Shown here one piece after another: positions 1-8,341 of a stretch of 44,444 nt of DNA. Source of the stretch: Streptomyces sp. RPT161 (GTDB taxonomy: Bacteria > Actinomycetota > Actinomycetes > Streptomycetales > Streptomycetaceae); NCBI RefSeq assembly GCF_027533845.1, contig NZ_JAPZVN010000035.1, positions 1-44,444 of the forward strand, read 5' to 3'. The position numbers and the translations under genes were made by a program. Every line of letters starts with the position of its first letter. Position 1 is the first letter of the stretch. The notes under the pieces were generated by a model. That model was not told where the DNA came from. It was given only the letters and a program-made list of their open reading frames with translations, and did no database searches.

Positions 1-246
1 TTGCGCCGTTCGGCGAGCAAAGACGGAACCGATGGCATACCAAGCGAAATCGCGGCCATGTGCTGTGCATCCCCAGGGTTCGGATGTGCGGGCGTGGTTC
101 GAGTCCCGGTGTGGGCGGGCTCGGCTTCCGAGGTTACGGCACGGCGGAGAAGCCGGGCACATCCGCCAGGACCGCGCGCGAACATGGCACCGGCCGGACA
201 CCCATGATGCCCGGCCGGTTCGCGCTTCGTTAGCGTTTGATCGATA
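1..246. other. Intergenic region downstream of rseP
   Basis: No convincing gene is visible here. The short open frames lack a good SD and show no recognisable protein. The only structure I see is the hairpin at 189-219. In Streptomyces, ispG commonly follows dxr-rseP on the same strand, so the left part may be the upstream region of ispG beyond the window edge; this is inference from known gene order. Confidence 0.5.
189..219 (-). terminator. Hairpin terminator after rseP
   Basis: A perfect 9-bp inverted repeat (ACCGGCCGG / CCGGCCGGT) with a 13-nt loop begins about 28 nt past the rseP stop codon. There is no U-tract, as is usual for high-GC actinomycete terminators. It probably ends the dxr-rseP transcript. 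Confidence 0.55.
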
Positions 247-1557
247 TCAGGTGATCTTGACCGGATTGACGACATCCGCGATCAGAACCAGCACGGTGAA
301 TGACAGGAAGAGACCGGCCACCACATAGGCCACCGGCATCATCTTCGCCACGTCGAACGGACCCGGGTCCGGCCGGTTGAACACCCTGGCCAGGTTCCGC
401 TTCAGCGCCTCCCACAGCGCCCCCGCGATGTGGCCGCCGTCCAGCGGCAGCAGCGGAAGCATGTTGAACAGGAACAGCGACAGGTTGAACCCGGCGACCA
501 GCATCAGCATGGTCGCCACCCGCTGCTCCGGCGGGATGTTCAGCGAGAAGACGTCGCCGCCGACCCGGGCCGCGCCGACCACGCCCATGGGCGAGTCGGG
601 CTGCCGCGGCGCACCGTCGAAGGCCGCCCGCCACAGGCCGGGGATCCGCTCCGGCAGGTCCACCAGCGACCGGGTGGCGGTGGTCACCATGTCGCCCATC
701 CGGCTCACCGAGTCGCCGAACGACTGCTTGACGATGCCCTGGGCCGGGGTGAAGCCGAGGAACCCGGCGGTCACGTACTGGCCGTCGACGTAGCCGCCGT
801 GCCCGTCGGTCTTGGCCACCTGGTTCTTTATCAGGTCGGCGTGGAGTTCCACGCTCTGCCCGCCGCGCTGCACCGTGATCACGGCCGGGCCGGTGGTCTG
901 GCGGATGTCGCCCTGCAACGTGGCCCAGTCCCTGATCGGCCGGCCGTTGAAGGCGGTGATCCGGTCGCCCGCCTTCAGCCCGGCCTTCTTCGCCGGCGAG
1001 GCCGGGTCATCGGTGGCGCAGGTGGCCTTGCCCTTGCTGGCCGCGGACTGCGAGATGACGCAGTCGGAGACCGTACTGACCGTCGTGGTCTGGGAGTTGA
1101 TGCCGAAGCCCATCAGCACGCCGAGGAACAGCGCGACCGCGAGGACCAGGTTCATGAACGGACCGGCGAACATCACGATCACGCGCTTCCACGGCTTGCG
1201 CGTGTAGAACAGCCGGGTCTCGTCGCCGGGCTGCAACTCCTCGAAGGCCGCGGAGCGCGCGTCCTCGATCATGCCGCGCCACGGGGAGCTGGAGCGGGCC
1301 ACGATCTTGCCGTCCTCGCCGGGCGGGAACATCCCGATCATGCGGATGTAGCCGCCCAGCGGGACGGCCTTGATCCCGTACTCGGTCTCACCCTTCTTGC
1401 GGGAGAAGATCGTCGGGCCGAAGCCCACCATGTACTGCGGCACCCGGATGCCGAACATCTTTGCCGTGGTCAGATGGCCCAGCTCGTGCCAGGCAATGGA
1501 GATCAGCAGGCCGACGGCGAACACGACTATGCCGAGGACCGTCATCGCTGTCGTCAT
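247..1557 (-). CDS. rseP: Site-2 intramembrane zinc metalloprotease, RseP/RasP family (M50)
   Basis: This is a 436-aa polytopic membrane protease of peptidase family M50B, which cuts transmembrane segments of anti-sigma factors or signal-peptide remnants inside the membrane. The zinc motif HELGH is at residues 24-28 within the first transmembrane segment. The second metal-ligand motif, PLDGGH, is near residues 371-376 in a C-terminal membrane segment. Between them is a PDZ-like domain (the stretch around [17 protein letters not shown]). The start overlaps the dxr stop by 4 nt (ATGA), so the two are translationally coupled. Pairing with dxr is the classical actinomycete arrangement. Which anti-sigma factor it cleaves cannot be read from the sequence. 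Family assignment is secure. Confidence 0.95.
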   Translation of the reverse strand: MTTAMTVLGIVVFAVGLLISIAWHELGHLTTAKMFGIRVPQYMVGFGPTIFSRKKGETEYGIKAVPLGGYIRMIGMFPPGEDGKIVARSSSPWRGMIEDARSAAFEELQPGDETRLFYTRKPWKRVIVMFAGPFMNLVLAVALFLGVLMGFGINSQTTTVSTVSDCVISQSAASKGKATCATDDPASPAKKAGLKAGDRITAFNGRPIRDWATLQGDIRQTTGPAVITVQRGGQSVELHADLIKNQVAKTDGHGGYVDGQYVTAGFLGFTPAQGIVKQSFGDSVSRMGDMVTTATRSLVDLPERIPGLWRAAFDGAPRQPDSPMGVVGAARVGGDVFSLNIPPEQRVATMLMLVAGFNLSLFLFNMLPLLPLDGGHIAGALWEALKRNLARVFNRPDPGPFDVAKMMPVAYVVAGLFLSFTVLVLIADVVNPVKIT

Positions 1558-2819
1558 ACACGGACCTCCGCTGTCGCCTTCGCTGCCAGTTCACGGGCGC
1601 GGGCTCGTGCCCACGCCTCCGCTCCCAGGACGTCCGCCACGGTGAGGGAAGTTCCCGAGGCGGGCGTGCCGTGCTCCTCGACGACCTCGGCGACGGTGTC
1701 CACGATCCCGGTGAACGGCAGCCGCCCGGCGAGGAAGGCGTCGACGCACTCCTCGTTGGCCGCGTTGAACACCGCGGGTACGGTGCCCCCGAGGCTACCC
1801 ACTCGACGGGCCAGCGCCACCGAAGGGAACGCCTCGTCGTCCAGGGGTGAGAACTCCCAGTTCATCACCTTGGACCAGTCGAACGCGGGTGCGGCGTCCG
1901 GCACCCGGTGCGGCCAGCCGAGGCCCAGCGCGATGGGCGCCCGCATGTCCGGCGGGCTCGCCTGGGCCAGCGTGGAGCCGTCGGTGAATTCCACCATCGA
2001 GTGGATGTACGACTGCGGATGGACCACGACCTCGATCCGGTCGAACGGGATGTCGTACAGCAGGTGCGCCTCGATGACCTCCAGGCCTTTGTTGACCAGG
2101 GTGGCCGAGTTGATGGTGATGACCGGTCCCATGGCCCAGGTGGGGTGCGCCAGCGCGTCGCCCGGGGTGACTCCGGCCAGTTCCGCCCTGGTCCGGCCGC
2201 GGAACGGGCCGCCGGAGGCGGTGACGATCAGCTTGCGCACCTCGCGGCGGGTGCCGCCCAGCAGGGCCTGGAACAGCGCCGAGTGCTCGGAGTCCACCGG
2301 CACGATCTGCCCGGGCCTGGCCAGCGCCTTCACCAGCGGCCCGCCGACGATCAGCGACTCCTTGTTGGCCAGCACCAGCACCCGGCCCGCCGCCAGGGCG
2401 GCCAGCGTCGGGGCCAGGCCGATGGAGCCGGTGATGCCGTTCAGCACCGAGTGGCACTCCGTCCGCGCCAGCTCGCAGGCCGCGTCGGGACCCGCGAGGA
2501 TCTCCGGCTGGGCCTCGCCCGGCGCGTAGAGCGCGGACAGCGCCTCGCGCAGCGCGGGCACCGCCGCCTCGTCGGCCACCGCCACCGCGCGGACCCGCAG
2601 GGTGTGCGCCTGCTCGGCGAGCAGTTGGACCCGCCCGCCAGCGGCGGACAGGGCGACCACCCGGAAGCGTTCGGGGTTGCGCAGCACCACGTCGATCGCC
2701 TGGGTGCCGATCGATCCGGTCGACCCGAGGATGACGACGTCACGCGGGGCGCCGGGGCTGCCGGTGTCCGGCTGGTAGAGCACGTGGGGATCGGCGAGGG
2801 GTGCGGGACTCTCGGTCAT
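1554..2819 (-). CDS. dxr: 1-deoxy-D-xylulose 5-phosphate reductoisomerase
   Basis: A 421-aa cytosolic enzyme of the MEP isoprenoid pathway. It rearranges and reduces 1-deoxy-D-xylulose 5-phosphate to 2-C-methyl-D-erythritol 4-phosphate with NADPH and a divalent metal. The NADPH-binding motif GSTGSIG is at residues 32-38. The family motifs [19 protein letters not shown] and ASGGPFRG follow in order, and the C-terminal helical domain is complete. The ATG at 2819 has a G-rich SD (GGGGG) a few bases upstream. About 25 N-terminal residues precede the Rossmann fold, which is common in actinomycete Dxr. It is followed by rseP with a 4-nt overlap. An unusually strong hairpin (2832-2867) occupies the leader just ahead of the start. 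Confidence 0.97.
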   Translation of the reverse strand: MTESPAPLADPHVLYQPDTGSPGAPRDVVILGSTGSIGTQAIDVVLRNPERFRVVALSAAGGRVQLLAEQAHTLRVRAVAVADEAAVPALREALSALYAPGEAQPEILAGPDAACELARTECHSVLNGITGSIGLAPTLAALAAGRVLVLANKESLIVGGPLVKALARPGQIVPVDSEHSALFQALLGGTRREVRKLIVTASGGPFRGRTRAELAGVTPGDALAHPTWAMGPVITINSATLVNKGLEVIEAHLLYDIPFDRIEVVVHPQSYIHSMVEFTDGSTLAQASPPDMRAPIALGLGWPHRVPDAAPAFDWSKVMNWEFSPLDDEAFPSVALARRVGSLGGTVPAVFNAANEECVDAFLAGRLPFTGIVDTVAEVVEEHGTPASGTSLTVADVLGAEAWARARARELAAKATAEVRV

Positions 2820-2831
2820 GCCCCCATTGTG

Positions 2832-2867
2832 GCCGCATCCCCTGGCGGTTCCGACAGGGGATGCGGC
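2832..2867 (-). terminator. Strong hairpin between acyl-CoA dehydrogenase and dxr
   Basis: A perfect 13-bp stem (GCCGCATCCCCTG and its complement) with a 10-nt loop lies 30 nt past the acyl-CoA dehydrogenase stop and ends only 12 nt before the dxr ATG. As a terminator it would close the upstream gene. Its position in the dxr leader also makes it a possible control element for dxr. Confidence 0.75.
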
Positions 2868-2897
2868 GGGGCGGTGCCGGGGTCCGGGATGGGCCGC

Positions 2898-4835
2898 TCA
2901 GCGGATCGGCCGGTGGACGTTGTCCTTGGTGGAGGGTCCGGGCGTGGCGTCCGCGATCCACGGGCCGTCGTCCGACGGGTCCACGATGCCGTCCTCCAGC
3001 CAGGTGTAGGCACCGCTCATGATGCCCTTGACCAGTCGGCGGTCGATGGTGTCGGTGTTGGTCCACAGCCGGTCGAAGTACTCCTCGATCCGGATCCGGG
3101 CCTGGCGGCAGAAGACGTCGGCGAGCTGGTACGCCTCCCTGCCGTGCTCGTCGCGCGCCCTGAGCATCTCGGCCCGTACGCAGGCCGCGCTCATAGCGAA
3201 CAGCTCCGCGCCGATGTCGACCACCCGGCCCAGGAAGCCCTGCTTGGTCTCCATCCGGCCCTGCCAGCGGGACATCGCGTAGAAGGTTGACCGGGCCAGT
3301 CGGCGCGCCGAGCGTTCGACGTAGCGCAGGTGGACCGCCAGGTCGGCGTGGCCCGAGGGGTGGAACTCCCCGTAGGCCGCCGGGAGTTGACCGGGCCCGG
3401 CGATCAGCTTGGGCAGCCAGCGGGCGTAGAAGCCGCCCGCCTTCGCCCCGGCCTTCGCCTTCTGTGACAGGGACTTGTCCGGGTCGATGAGGTCGCCCGC
3501 CACCGACAGGTGGGCGTCCACCGCCTCGCGGGCGATGAGCAGATGCATGATCTCGGTGGAGCCCTCGAAGATCCGGTTGATCCGCAGGTCGCGCAGCATC
3601 TGCTCGGCGGGCACCGCGCGTTCGCCCCGGGCGGCGAGCGACTCCGCGGTCTCGAAACCGCGTCCACCGCGGATCTGCACCAGCTCGTCGGCCATCCGCC
3701 AGGCCATCTCGCTGCCGTAGAGCTTGGCCAGCGCGGCCTCGATACGGATGTCGTTGCGGTCCTCGTCGGCCATCTGGCTGGACAGGTCGAGCACGGCCTC
3801 CAGGGCGAAGCTGGTCGCCGCGATGAACGCCATCTTGGAGCCGACCGCCTCGTGCTCGGCGATCGACTTGCCCCACTGCACCCGGGCCGCCGACCACTCG
3901 CGGGCGATCTTCAGACACCACTTCCCAGCGCCCGCGCAGGCGGCGGGCAGCGAGAGGCGCCCGGTGTTGAGGGTGGTCAGCGCGATCTTCAGGCCCGCGC
4001 CCTCGGGGCCGATGCGGTTGGCGGCGGGCACCCGCACCTGGTGGAAGCGGGTCACGCCGTTCTCAAGGCCGCGCAGGCCCATGAACGCGTTGCGGTTCTC
4101 CACGGTGACGCCGGGGCTGTCCGCCTCGACCACGAAGGCCGTGATGCCGCCCTTGTGCCCCTCCGACTTCGGCACCCGGGCCATGACCACCAGCAGGTCG
4201 GCGACCACGCCGTTGGTGGTCCACAGCTTCACGCCGTCCAGCACGTAGTCGTCCCCGTCCGGCACCGCGACGGTGGCCAGCCGGGCCGGGTCGGAGCCGA
4301 CGTCCGGCTCGGTCAGCAGGAACGCGGAGATGTCGGTGCGGGCGCAGCGCGGCAGGAAGGCGTCCTTCTGCTCCTTGGTGCCGAACAGCTTCAGCGGCTG
4401 CGGTACGCCGATCGACTGGTGCGCGGACAGCAGCGCCCCTATGGCCGGGCTGGCCGTACCGGTCAGCGCGAGGGCCTTGTTGTAGTAGACCTGGCTGAGG
4501 CCGAGGCCGCCGTAGGCGACGTCGATCTTCATGCCGAGGGCGCCGAGTTGTTTGAGCCCGTCGATGACCTCGTCGGGAATCCGCGCCTCGCGCTCGATGC
4601 GGGCGCCGTCGACCTTCGTCTCCAGGAAGTCCTTGAGCTTGGCCAGGAACTCCTCTCCCCGCTCGATGTCATCCGCCGGCCCGGTGGGGTGGGGGTGGAT
4701 GAGGTCGAGCCGGAACCGGCCGAGGAACAGCTCCTTGGCGAAGCTGGGCTTGCGCCAGTCCTGCTCCCGGGCCGCCTCGGCTACCTGCCGGGCTTCGCGC
4801 TCGGAGACTTGGCGTGGGGCGGATGGTGCGGTCAT
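2898..4835 (-). CDS. Acyl-CoA dehydrogenase (large, about 645 aa)
   Basis: A 645-aa flavoprotein of the acyl-CoA dehydrogenase family, which oxidises acyl-CoA to enoyl-CoA during fatty-acid or branched-chain catabolism. Visible family signatures are LLTEPDVGSDPARLATVA (FAD/substrate region), KLWTTNG, and the C-terminal IRGGRGFETAE ... LRDLRINRIFEGSTEIMHL block. About 200 extra C-terminal residues beyond the usual 380-aa core resemble the long FadE-type enzymes. I chose ATG 4835 over the in-frame start at 4874 because GAGGTGAG lies 6-7 nt upstream. It is transcribed alone: an operator-like 17-bp palindrome (4874-4890) precedes it and a strong hairpin (2832-2867) follows. The substrate is not predictable. 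Confidence 0.93.
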   Translation of the reverse strand: MTAPSAPRQVSEREARQVAEAAREQDWRKPSFAKELFLGRFRLDLIHPHPTGPADDIERGEEFLAKLKDFLETKVDGARIEREARIPDEVIDGLKQLGALGMKIDVAYGGLGLSQVYYNKALALTGTASPAIGALLSAHQSIGVPQPLKLFGTKEQKDAFLPRCARTDISAFLLTEPDVGSDPARLATVAVPDGDDYVLDGVKLWTTNGVVADLLVVMARVPKSEGHKGGITAFVVEADSPGVTVENRNAFMGLRGLENGVTRFHQVRVPAANRIGPEGAGLKIALTTLNTGRLSLPAACAGAGKWCLKIAREWSAARVQWGKSIAEHEAVGSKMAFIAATSFALEAVLDLSSQMADEDRNDIRIEAALAKLYGSEMAWRMADELVQIRGGRGFETAESLAARGERAVPAEQMLRDLRINRIFEGSTEIMHLLIAREAVDAHLSVAGDLIDPDKSLSQKAKAGAKAGGFYARWLPKLIAGPGQLPAAYGEFHPSGHADLAVHLRYVERSARRLARSTFYAMSRWQGRMETKQGFLGRVVDIGAELFAMSAACVRAEMLRARDEHGREAYQLADVFCRQARIRIEEYFDRLWTNTDTIDRRLVKGIMSGAYTWLEDGIVDPSDDGPWIADATPGPSTKDNVHRPIR

Positions 4836-4873
4836 GAGGGGCTCACCTCGCCGCGAATCGATGAGTGCGGTCA

Positions 4874-4890
4874 CGGCCGGTCACCGGCCG
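4874..4890. promoter_or_regulatory. 17-bp perfect palindrome upstream of acyl-CoA dehydrogenase
   Basis: CGGCCGGT-C-ACCGGCCG is perfectly symmetric around position 4882 and lies 39-55 bp upstream of the chosen ATG. A possible minus-strand -10 (TATACG at 4909-4904) sits just upstream, which would put the palindrome near the transcription start, typical of a TetR-type operator. No regulator gene is adjacent. The -35 is not clear. Confidence 0.45.
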
Positions 4891-5091
4891 ATTGCTACTG
4901 ATGCGTATACCCACTCCATGGGAACAGCACCAGCCCCCGCGCACAACCCGGGCGGCTGCCATTTCGAGCTCGTTCTGCGCCGGGAGCTTGACCCGGTGTC
5001 GACGACGGGTACGCCCTTTGGCTCACTCGCGGCCCGGAACCGTGGCCGGACTCCTCCGCGGCGTGTTCGCGCGGGAAACCGGCCGAGGGAT

Positions 5092-5128
5092 GGGCAGCGG
5101 GCGCTCCCGCACAGAGCGCCCGCTGCCC
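5092..5128 (-). terminator. Terminator hairpin after the aldehyde dehydrogenase
   Basis: A perfect 15-bp stem (GGGCAGCGGGCGCTC and its complement) with a 7-nt loop begins 12 nt past the stop codon of the aldehyde dehydrogenase. It is one of the strongest hairpins in the window. Confidence 0.85.
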
Positions 5129-5140
5129 GGGGAGGGTGGC

Positions 5141-6592
5141 TTACAGGTCCAGGCTGGTGAGGACCAGAACGCGTTCGTACGTGTAGTCGGCCATCGCGTA
5201 GGCGACGCCCTCGCGGCCGGTGCCGGAGGCCTTGACGCCGCCGTACGGCATCTGGTCGGCGCGGTACGAGGGCGCGTCACCGATGATCACGCCGCCGACC
5301 TCCAGCTCGCGGTGGGCGCGGAAGGCCGTCTGCACGTCGTGCGTGAACACCCCTGCCTGGAGGCCGAACTTGGAGTCGTTCACCGCGGCGAACGCCTCGT
5401 CGGTGCCGTTCACCCGGTGCAGGCTGAGCACCGGGCCGAACACCTCGGCGGTGGCCAGGATGGCCTCGGCGGGCAGGTCCGCCAGCACGGTCGGGGCGTA
5501 CGAGGCGCCGTCCCGTACCCCGCCGGTGACCAGCTTGGCTCCCTTGGCCGTCGCGTCCGCGACCCAGGACTCCACCCGCCGGGCGGCGTCCTCACTGACC
5601 AGGGGCCCGACATCGGTGGCGTCGTCCGCCGGGTCGCCGGTGACCTGGGCCTCGACCTTGGCGACGACCTTCTCCACCAGCCGGTCGTAGACGGAGGCGT
5701 CGGCGATCACCCGCTGCACCGAGATGCACGACTGGCCCGCCTGGTAGTTGGCGAACGTGGCGATCCGGGTGGCCGCCCACTCCAGGTCGGCGTCCGAGGA
5801 GTAGTCGCCGAGCACCACGGCCGCCGCGTTGCCGCCGAGTTCCAGGGTGACGTGCTTGTGCGGCACCGACTGCTGGATCTGGAAGCCGACCGTGTCCGAG
5901 CCGGTGAACGAGATCACCGGCAGCCGCTCGTCCTGTACGAGGGCGGGCATCCGGTCGTTGGCCACCGGCAGCACGCTCCACGAACCGGCCGGAAGCTCGG
6001 TCTCCGCGAGCAACTCGCCCAGCAGCAGCGCGGACAGCGGGGTGGCCGGGGCGGGCTTGACGATGATCGGCGCGCCGACGGCGATGGCCGGGGCGACCTT
6101 GTGCGCCACCAGGTTCAGCGGGAAGTTGAACGGCGCGATGCCCAGCACCGTGCCGCGCGGGAAGCGGCGGGTCAGCGCGAGCCGACCGACACCGCCCTGG
6201 TCGGTGTCCAGCCGCTGTGCCTCACCGCTGTTGAAGCGGCGGGCCTCCTCGGCGGCCCAGCGGAAGACCGAGACCGCGCGGCCGACCTCGCCGCGCGCCC
6301 ACTTGATCGGCTTGCCGTTCTCGGCGGTGATCAGCCGGGCGATCTCCTCGGCGCGCTCGGCGAGCCGCTTGGCGACATGGTCCAGGGCCGCGCTGCGGAC
6401 GTGGGCGGGGGTGGCCGCGAACTCGGCGGCCACCGAATCGGCGGCCTCGATCGCCTCTTCCACCTGGGCGTCGGTGGGGACGCTCACCGTGCCGACGACG
6501 GCGCCGTCCCAGGGGTGGGTGACATCGAAGGTGTCCTCGCCGGTGGCCTGGCGCCCGGCGATCCAGAACGGGGTGGCAGTGGGGGTGGTCAT
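5141..6592 (-). CDS. NAD(P)-dependent aldehyde dehydrogenase (candidate succinate-semialdehyde dehydrogenase)
   Basis: A 483-aa cytosolic enzyme of the aldehyde dehydrogenase superfamily. It has the PFNFPLNLVAHK cofactor region, the general-base segment ELGGNAAA and the nucleophile Cys289 in QAGQSCIS. I chose ATG 6592 because the protein aligns from there; the in-frame extension to 6739 is low-complexity. The SD is weak. The gene follows a PucR regulator and shares the neighbourhood with gabT, so oxidation of succinate semialdehyde, the GabT product, is an attractive role. However, the sequence also resembles the lactaldehyde/glyceraldehyde dehydrogenase-like branch, so the substrate is uncertain. 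A strong terminator follows the stop. Confidence 0.9.
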   Translation of the reverse strand: MTTPTATPFWIAGRQATGEDTFDVTHPWDGAVVGTVSVPTDAQVEEAIEAADSVAAEFAATPAHVRSAALDHVAKRLAERAEEIARLITAENGKPIKWARGEVGRAVSVFRWAAEEARRFNSGEAQRLDTDQGGVGRLALTRRFPRGTVLGIAPFNFPLNLVAHKVAPAIAVGAPIIVKPAPATPLSALLLGELLAETELPAGSWSVLPVANDRMPALVQDERLPVISFTGSDTVGFQIQQSVPHKHVTLELGGNAAAVVLGDYSSDADLEWAATRIATFANYQAGQSCISVQRVIADASVYDRLVEKVVAKVEAQVTGDPADDATDVGPLVSEDAARRVESWVADATAKGAKLVTGGVRDGASYAPTVLADLPAEAILATAEVFGPVLSLHRVNGTDEAFAAVNDSKFGLQAGVFTHDVQTAFRAHRELEVGGVIIGDAPSYRADQMPYGGVKASGTGREGVAYAMADYTYERVLVLTSLDL

Positions 6593-6642
6593 GCGAACAC
6601 GGTAGGGCGGGGTGGGCGGGATCGCGGTTGTCCGTGCGGGAG

Positions 6643-6683
6643 TACGACGGCGGCCTTGTGCGCCTATTTGGCGTACGTCGGCG
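6643..6683. repeat. Direct repeat TACGnCGGCG, two copies 31 bp apart
   Basis: TACGACGGCG (6643-6652) and TACGTCGGCG (6674-6683) lie 51-91 bp upstream of the aldehyde dehydrogenase ATG. The spacing is about three helical turns, compatible with binding of a dimeric regulator to one face of the DNA. They fall between the PucR stop and the target gene. No independent evidence of function. Confidence 0.3.
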
Positions 6684-6705
6684 TTTCTTCGGCTCCCATG
6701 GGCGT

Positions 6706-6725
6706 ACCCCGGGACAGGCCGGGGT
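6706..6725 (-). terminator. Possible terminator after the first PucR gene
   Basis: A 7-bp inverted repeat (ACCCCGG / CCGGGGT) with a 6-nt loop lies 26 nt past the PucR stop. It is short, so partial read-through into the downstream aldehyde dehydrogenase gene is possible. Confidence 0.45.
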
Positions 6726-6751
6726 CCGGTTGTGCCCACCCGTTCCGCAGC

Positions 6752-8305
6752 TCAGCCGCCGGACTTCAGGGCCAGCCAGAGTTCCATGCGGACGTCGGGG
6801 TCGTCGAGCGAGCGGCCCAGGATCTCCTCGACCCGCCGCATCCGGTAGCGCAGGGTGTGCCGGTGCACCCCGAGGTCGGCCGCCGCGGCGTCCCACTGGC
6901 CGTGCCGGGACAGCCAGGCGCGCAGCGACCGGACCAGATCGCCCCGCGAGGTGGCGTCGTGGTCGTACAGCGGGCGCAGCAGCCCCTCGGCGAACGCCCG
7001 GACCGCTTCGTCGCCGAGTAGCGGAAGAATCGATCCGGCACCGACCTCGCCATGCTCCACCAGCGCCCGCCCCCTGCGCTGTGCCACCGCCAGCGCCCGC
7101 TCCGCCTGGTCCCCCGCCGCGGGCACCGCGTCAGCCGGCACCGCCGCCGAGAGACCAGCGGCCAACTCCTCCGCGGCCCCCACGAGTTCGGCCCCCGCCG
7201 CCAGCACCGCTCCCCCGTCGGCGGCCAGCACGGTCAGCCGCGGCCCGTCCAGCGAGGCGAGCAGCGGCTCTGCCGCCCGCGCCGCGGCGGCCTCCACCCG
7301 GTCGGCCAGCAGCGCCAACGCGGCCTGCGGATCGTCCCGCTCGGCCCGGTCCTGCCGCTGCGCGGGCTCCACGGCCAGCAACCGCACCGGCCGGTCAAGC
7401 AGCGTGCCGTAGCGGCGGCCCGCGACGGTACGTGCATGGTCGCACTCGCCCGCCAGCAGCATCCGTAGCAGCGCCGCGCCGAACCGCCGCTCGGCGTCCT
7501 GCAAGGTGCGGGACTGCTCCAGGGAGAGGGTGAGCAGTGCGACCGCCGCCTGCACCACATAGCGGTCCGAGGTGTCCAGCCGCTCGGCGGTGCCCACCGC
7601 CAGGAAGCCGCGCGGGCGCCGCCCGGTGCCCAGCGACTGGATCTCCACCCGGTCGTCCGCACCGCCGGGGCCCGCCACCGCGGCGCTGGCCGGGGCGGGC
7701 CGTGCCCGCAGCCGCTCGATCTCGCCGCCCAGCCGGGCGGCCCGTCGCCCGGCCCAGTCCGGCGAGGCGGCGATCACCGCGCCGGACGCGTCGTACAGCG
7801 CCGCCCAGCCGTTGAGATGCGCGGCCAGCCGGGACAGCAGTGCGCCGGTGCCGGCCGGGGCGAGGGCGGCCCGGGTCAGCTCGCGCTGCGCCTCCAGGCT
7901 GGTGGTGACCGCCTTGTACTGGTCGGCCGCGATCGCCGCCGAGACCGCCTTGCTGATCGCGATGAACGGGGTCGGGCGGGGCACCCGCAGCAGCGGCAGT
8001 CCACGCTCCTCCGCCGCGCTGACCAGCGCTTCCGGCACGGTGTCATGGCCGAGCCCCACGCCGAAGCCGAGGCCCACCACTTCGGCGTCGGCCAGCCGGT
8101 ACACGTACTCGCGCAGGGCTTCGGCGTCGCTGCCGAGCTTCAGCCCGGTGGTGAGCAGCAGTTCGCCGCCCTCCAGGTACGGGGTGGGGTCGTCCAGTTC
8201 GCTGGTGTGCACCCAGCGCACGGGGGCGTCCAACCGGTCGCCTCCGGCCAGGACGGTCAGCTTGAGCGCGGAGGCGCGCACGAGGGAGGCGAGGGTGGGT
8301 GGCAT
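6752..8305 (-). CDS. PucR-family transcriptional regulator
   Basis: A 517-aa regulator. The N-terminal PucR ligand-sensing domain (about residues 1-125) opens with the pattern LDAPVRWVHTSELDDPTPYL and LLLTTGL. A central GGDEF-like CdaR region follows. The C-terminus (about 450-510) is a helix-turn-helix of the PucR C-terminal type, with the stretch DLGVHRHTLRYRMRRVEEIL. Family members typically activate catabolic genes for purines, amino acids or polyamines in response to a metabolite. The downstream aldehyde dehydrogenase is on the same strand and gabT is close by, so GABA-related control is the natural inference. The GTG/ATG choice is not in doubt: ATG 8305, though the SD is poor. It has the same architecture as the PucR gene at 22895. 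Confidence 0.93.
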   Translation of the reverse strand: MPPTLASLVRASALKLTVLAGGDRLDAPVRWVHTSELDDPTPYLEGGELLLTTGLKLGSDAEALREYVYRLADAEVVGLGFGVGLGHDTVPEALVSAAEERGLPLLRVPRPTPFIAISKAVSAAIAADQYKAVTTSLEAQRELTRAALAPAGTGALLSRLAAHLNGWAALYDASGAVIAASPDWAGRRAARLGGEIERLRARPAPASAAVAGPGGADDRVEIQSLGTGRRPRGFLAVGTAERLDTSDRYVVQAAVALLTLSLEQSRTLQDAERRFGAALLRMLLAGECDHARTVAGRRYGTLLDRPVRLLAVEPAQRQDRAERDDPQAALALLADRVEAAAARAAEPLLASLDGPRLTVLAADGGAVLAAGAELVGAAEELAAGLSAAVPADAVPAAGDQAERALAVAQRRGRALVEHGEVGAGSILPLLGDEAVRAFAEGLLRPLYDHDATSRGDLVRSLRAWLSRHGQWDAAAADLGVHRHTLRYRMRRVEEILGRSLDDPDVRMELWLALKSGG

Positions 8306-8341
8306 GGCGCTACCGATTCTGCCTCACCCGTCCGCGTTGGC

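Noticed and set aside
96-108. GGTTCGAGTCCCG, resembling a tRNA T-loop
   Set aside because: The flanking bases do not form a 5-bp T stem (two of the five positions mismatch) and no acceptor, D or anticodon arms can be built around it.
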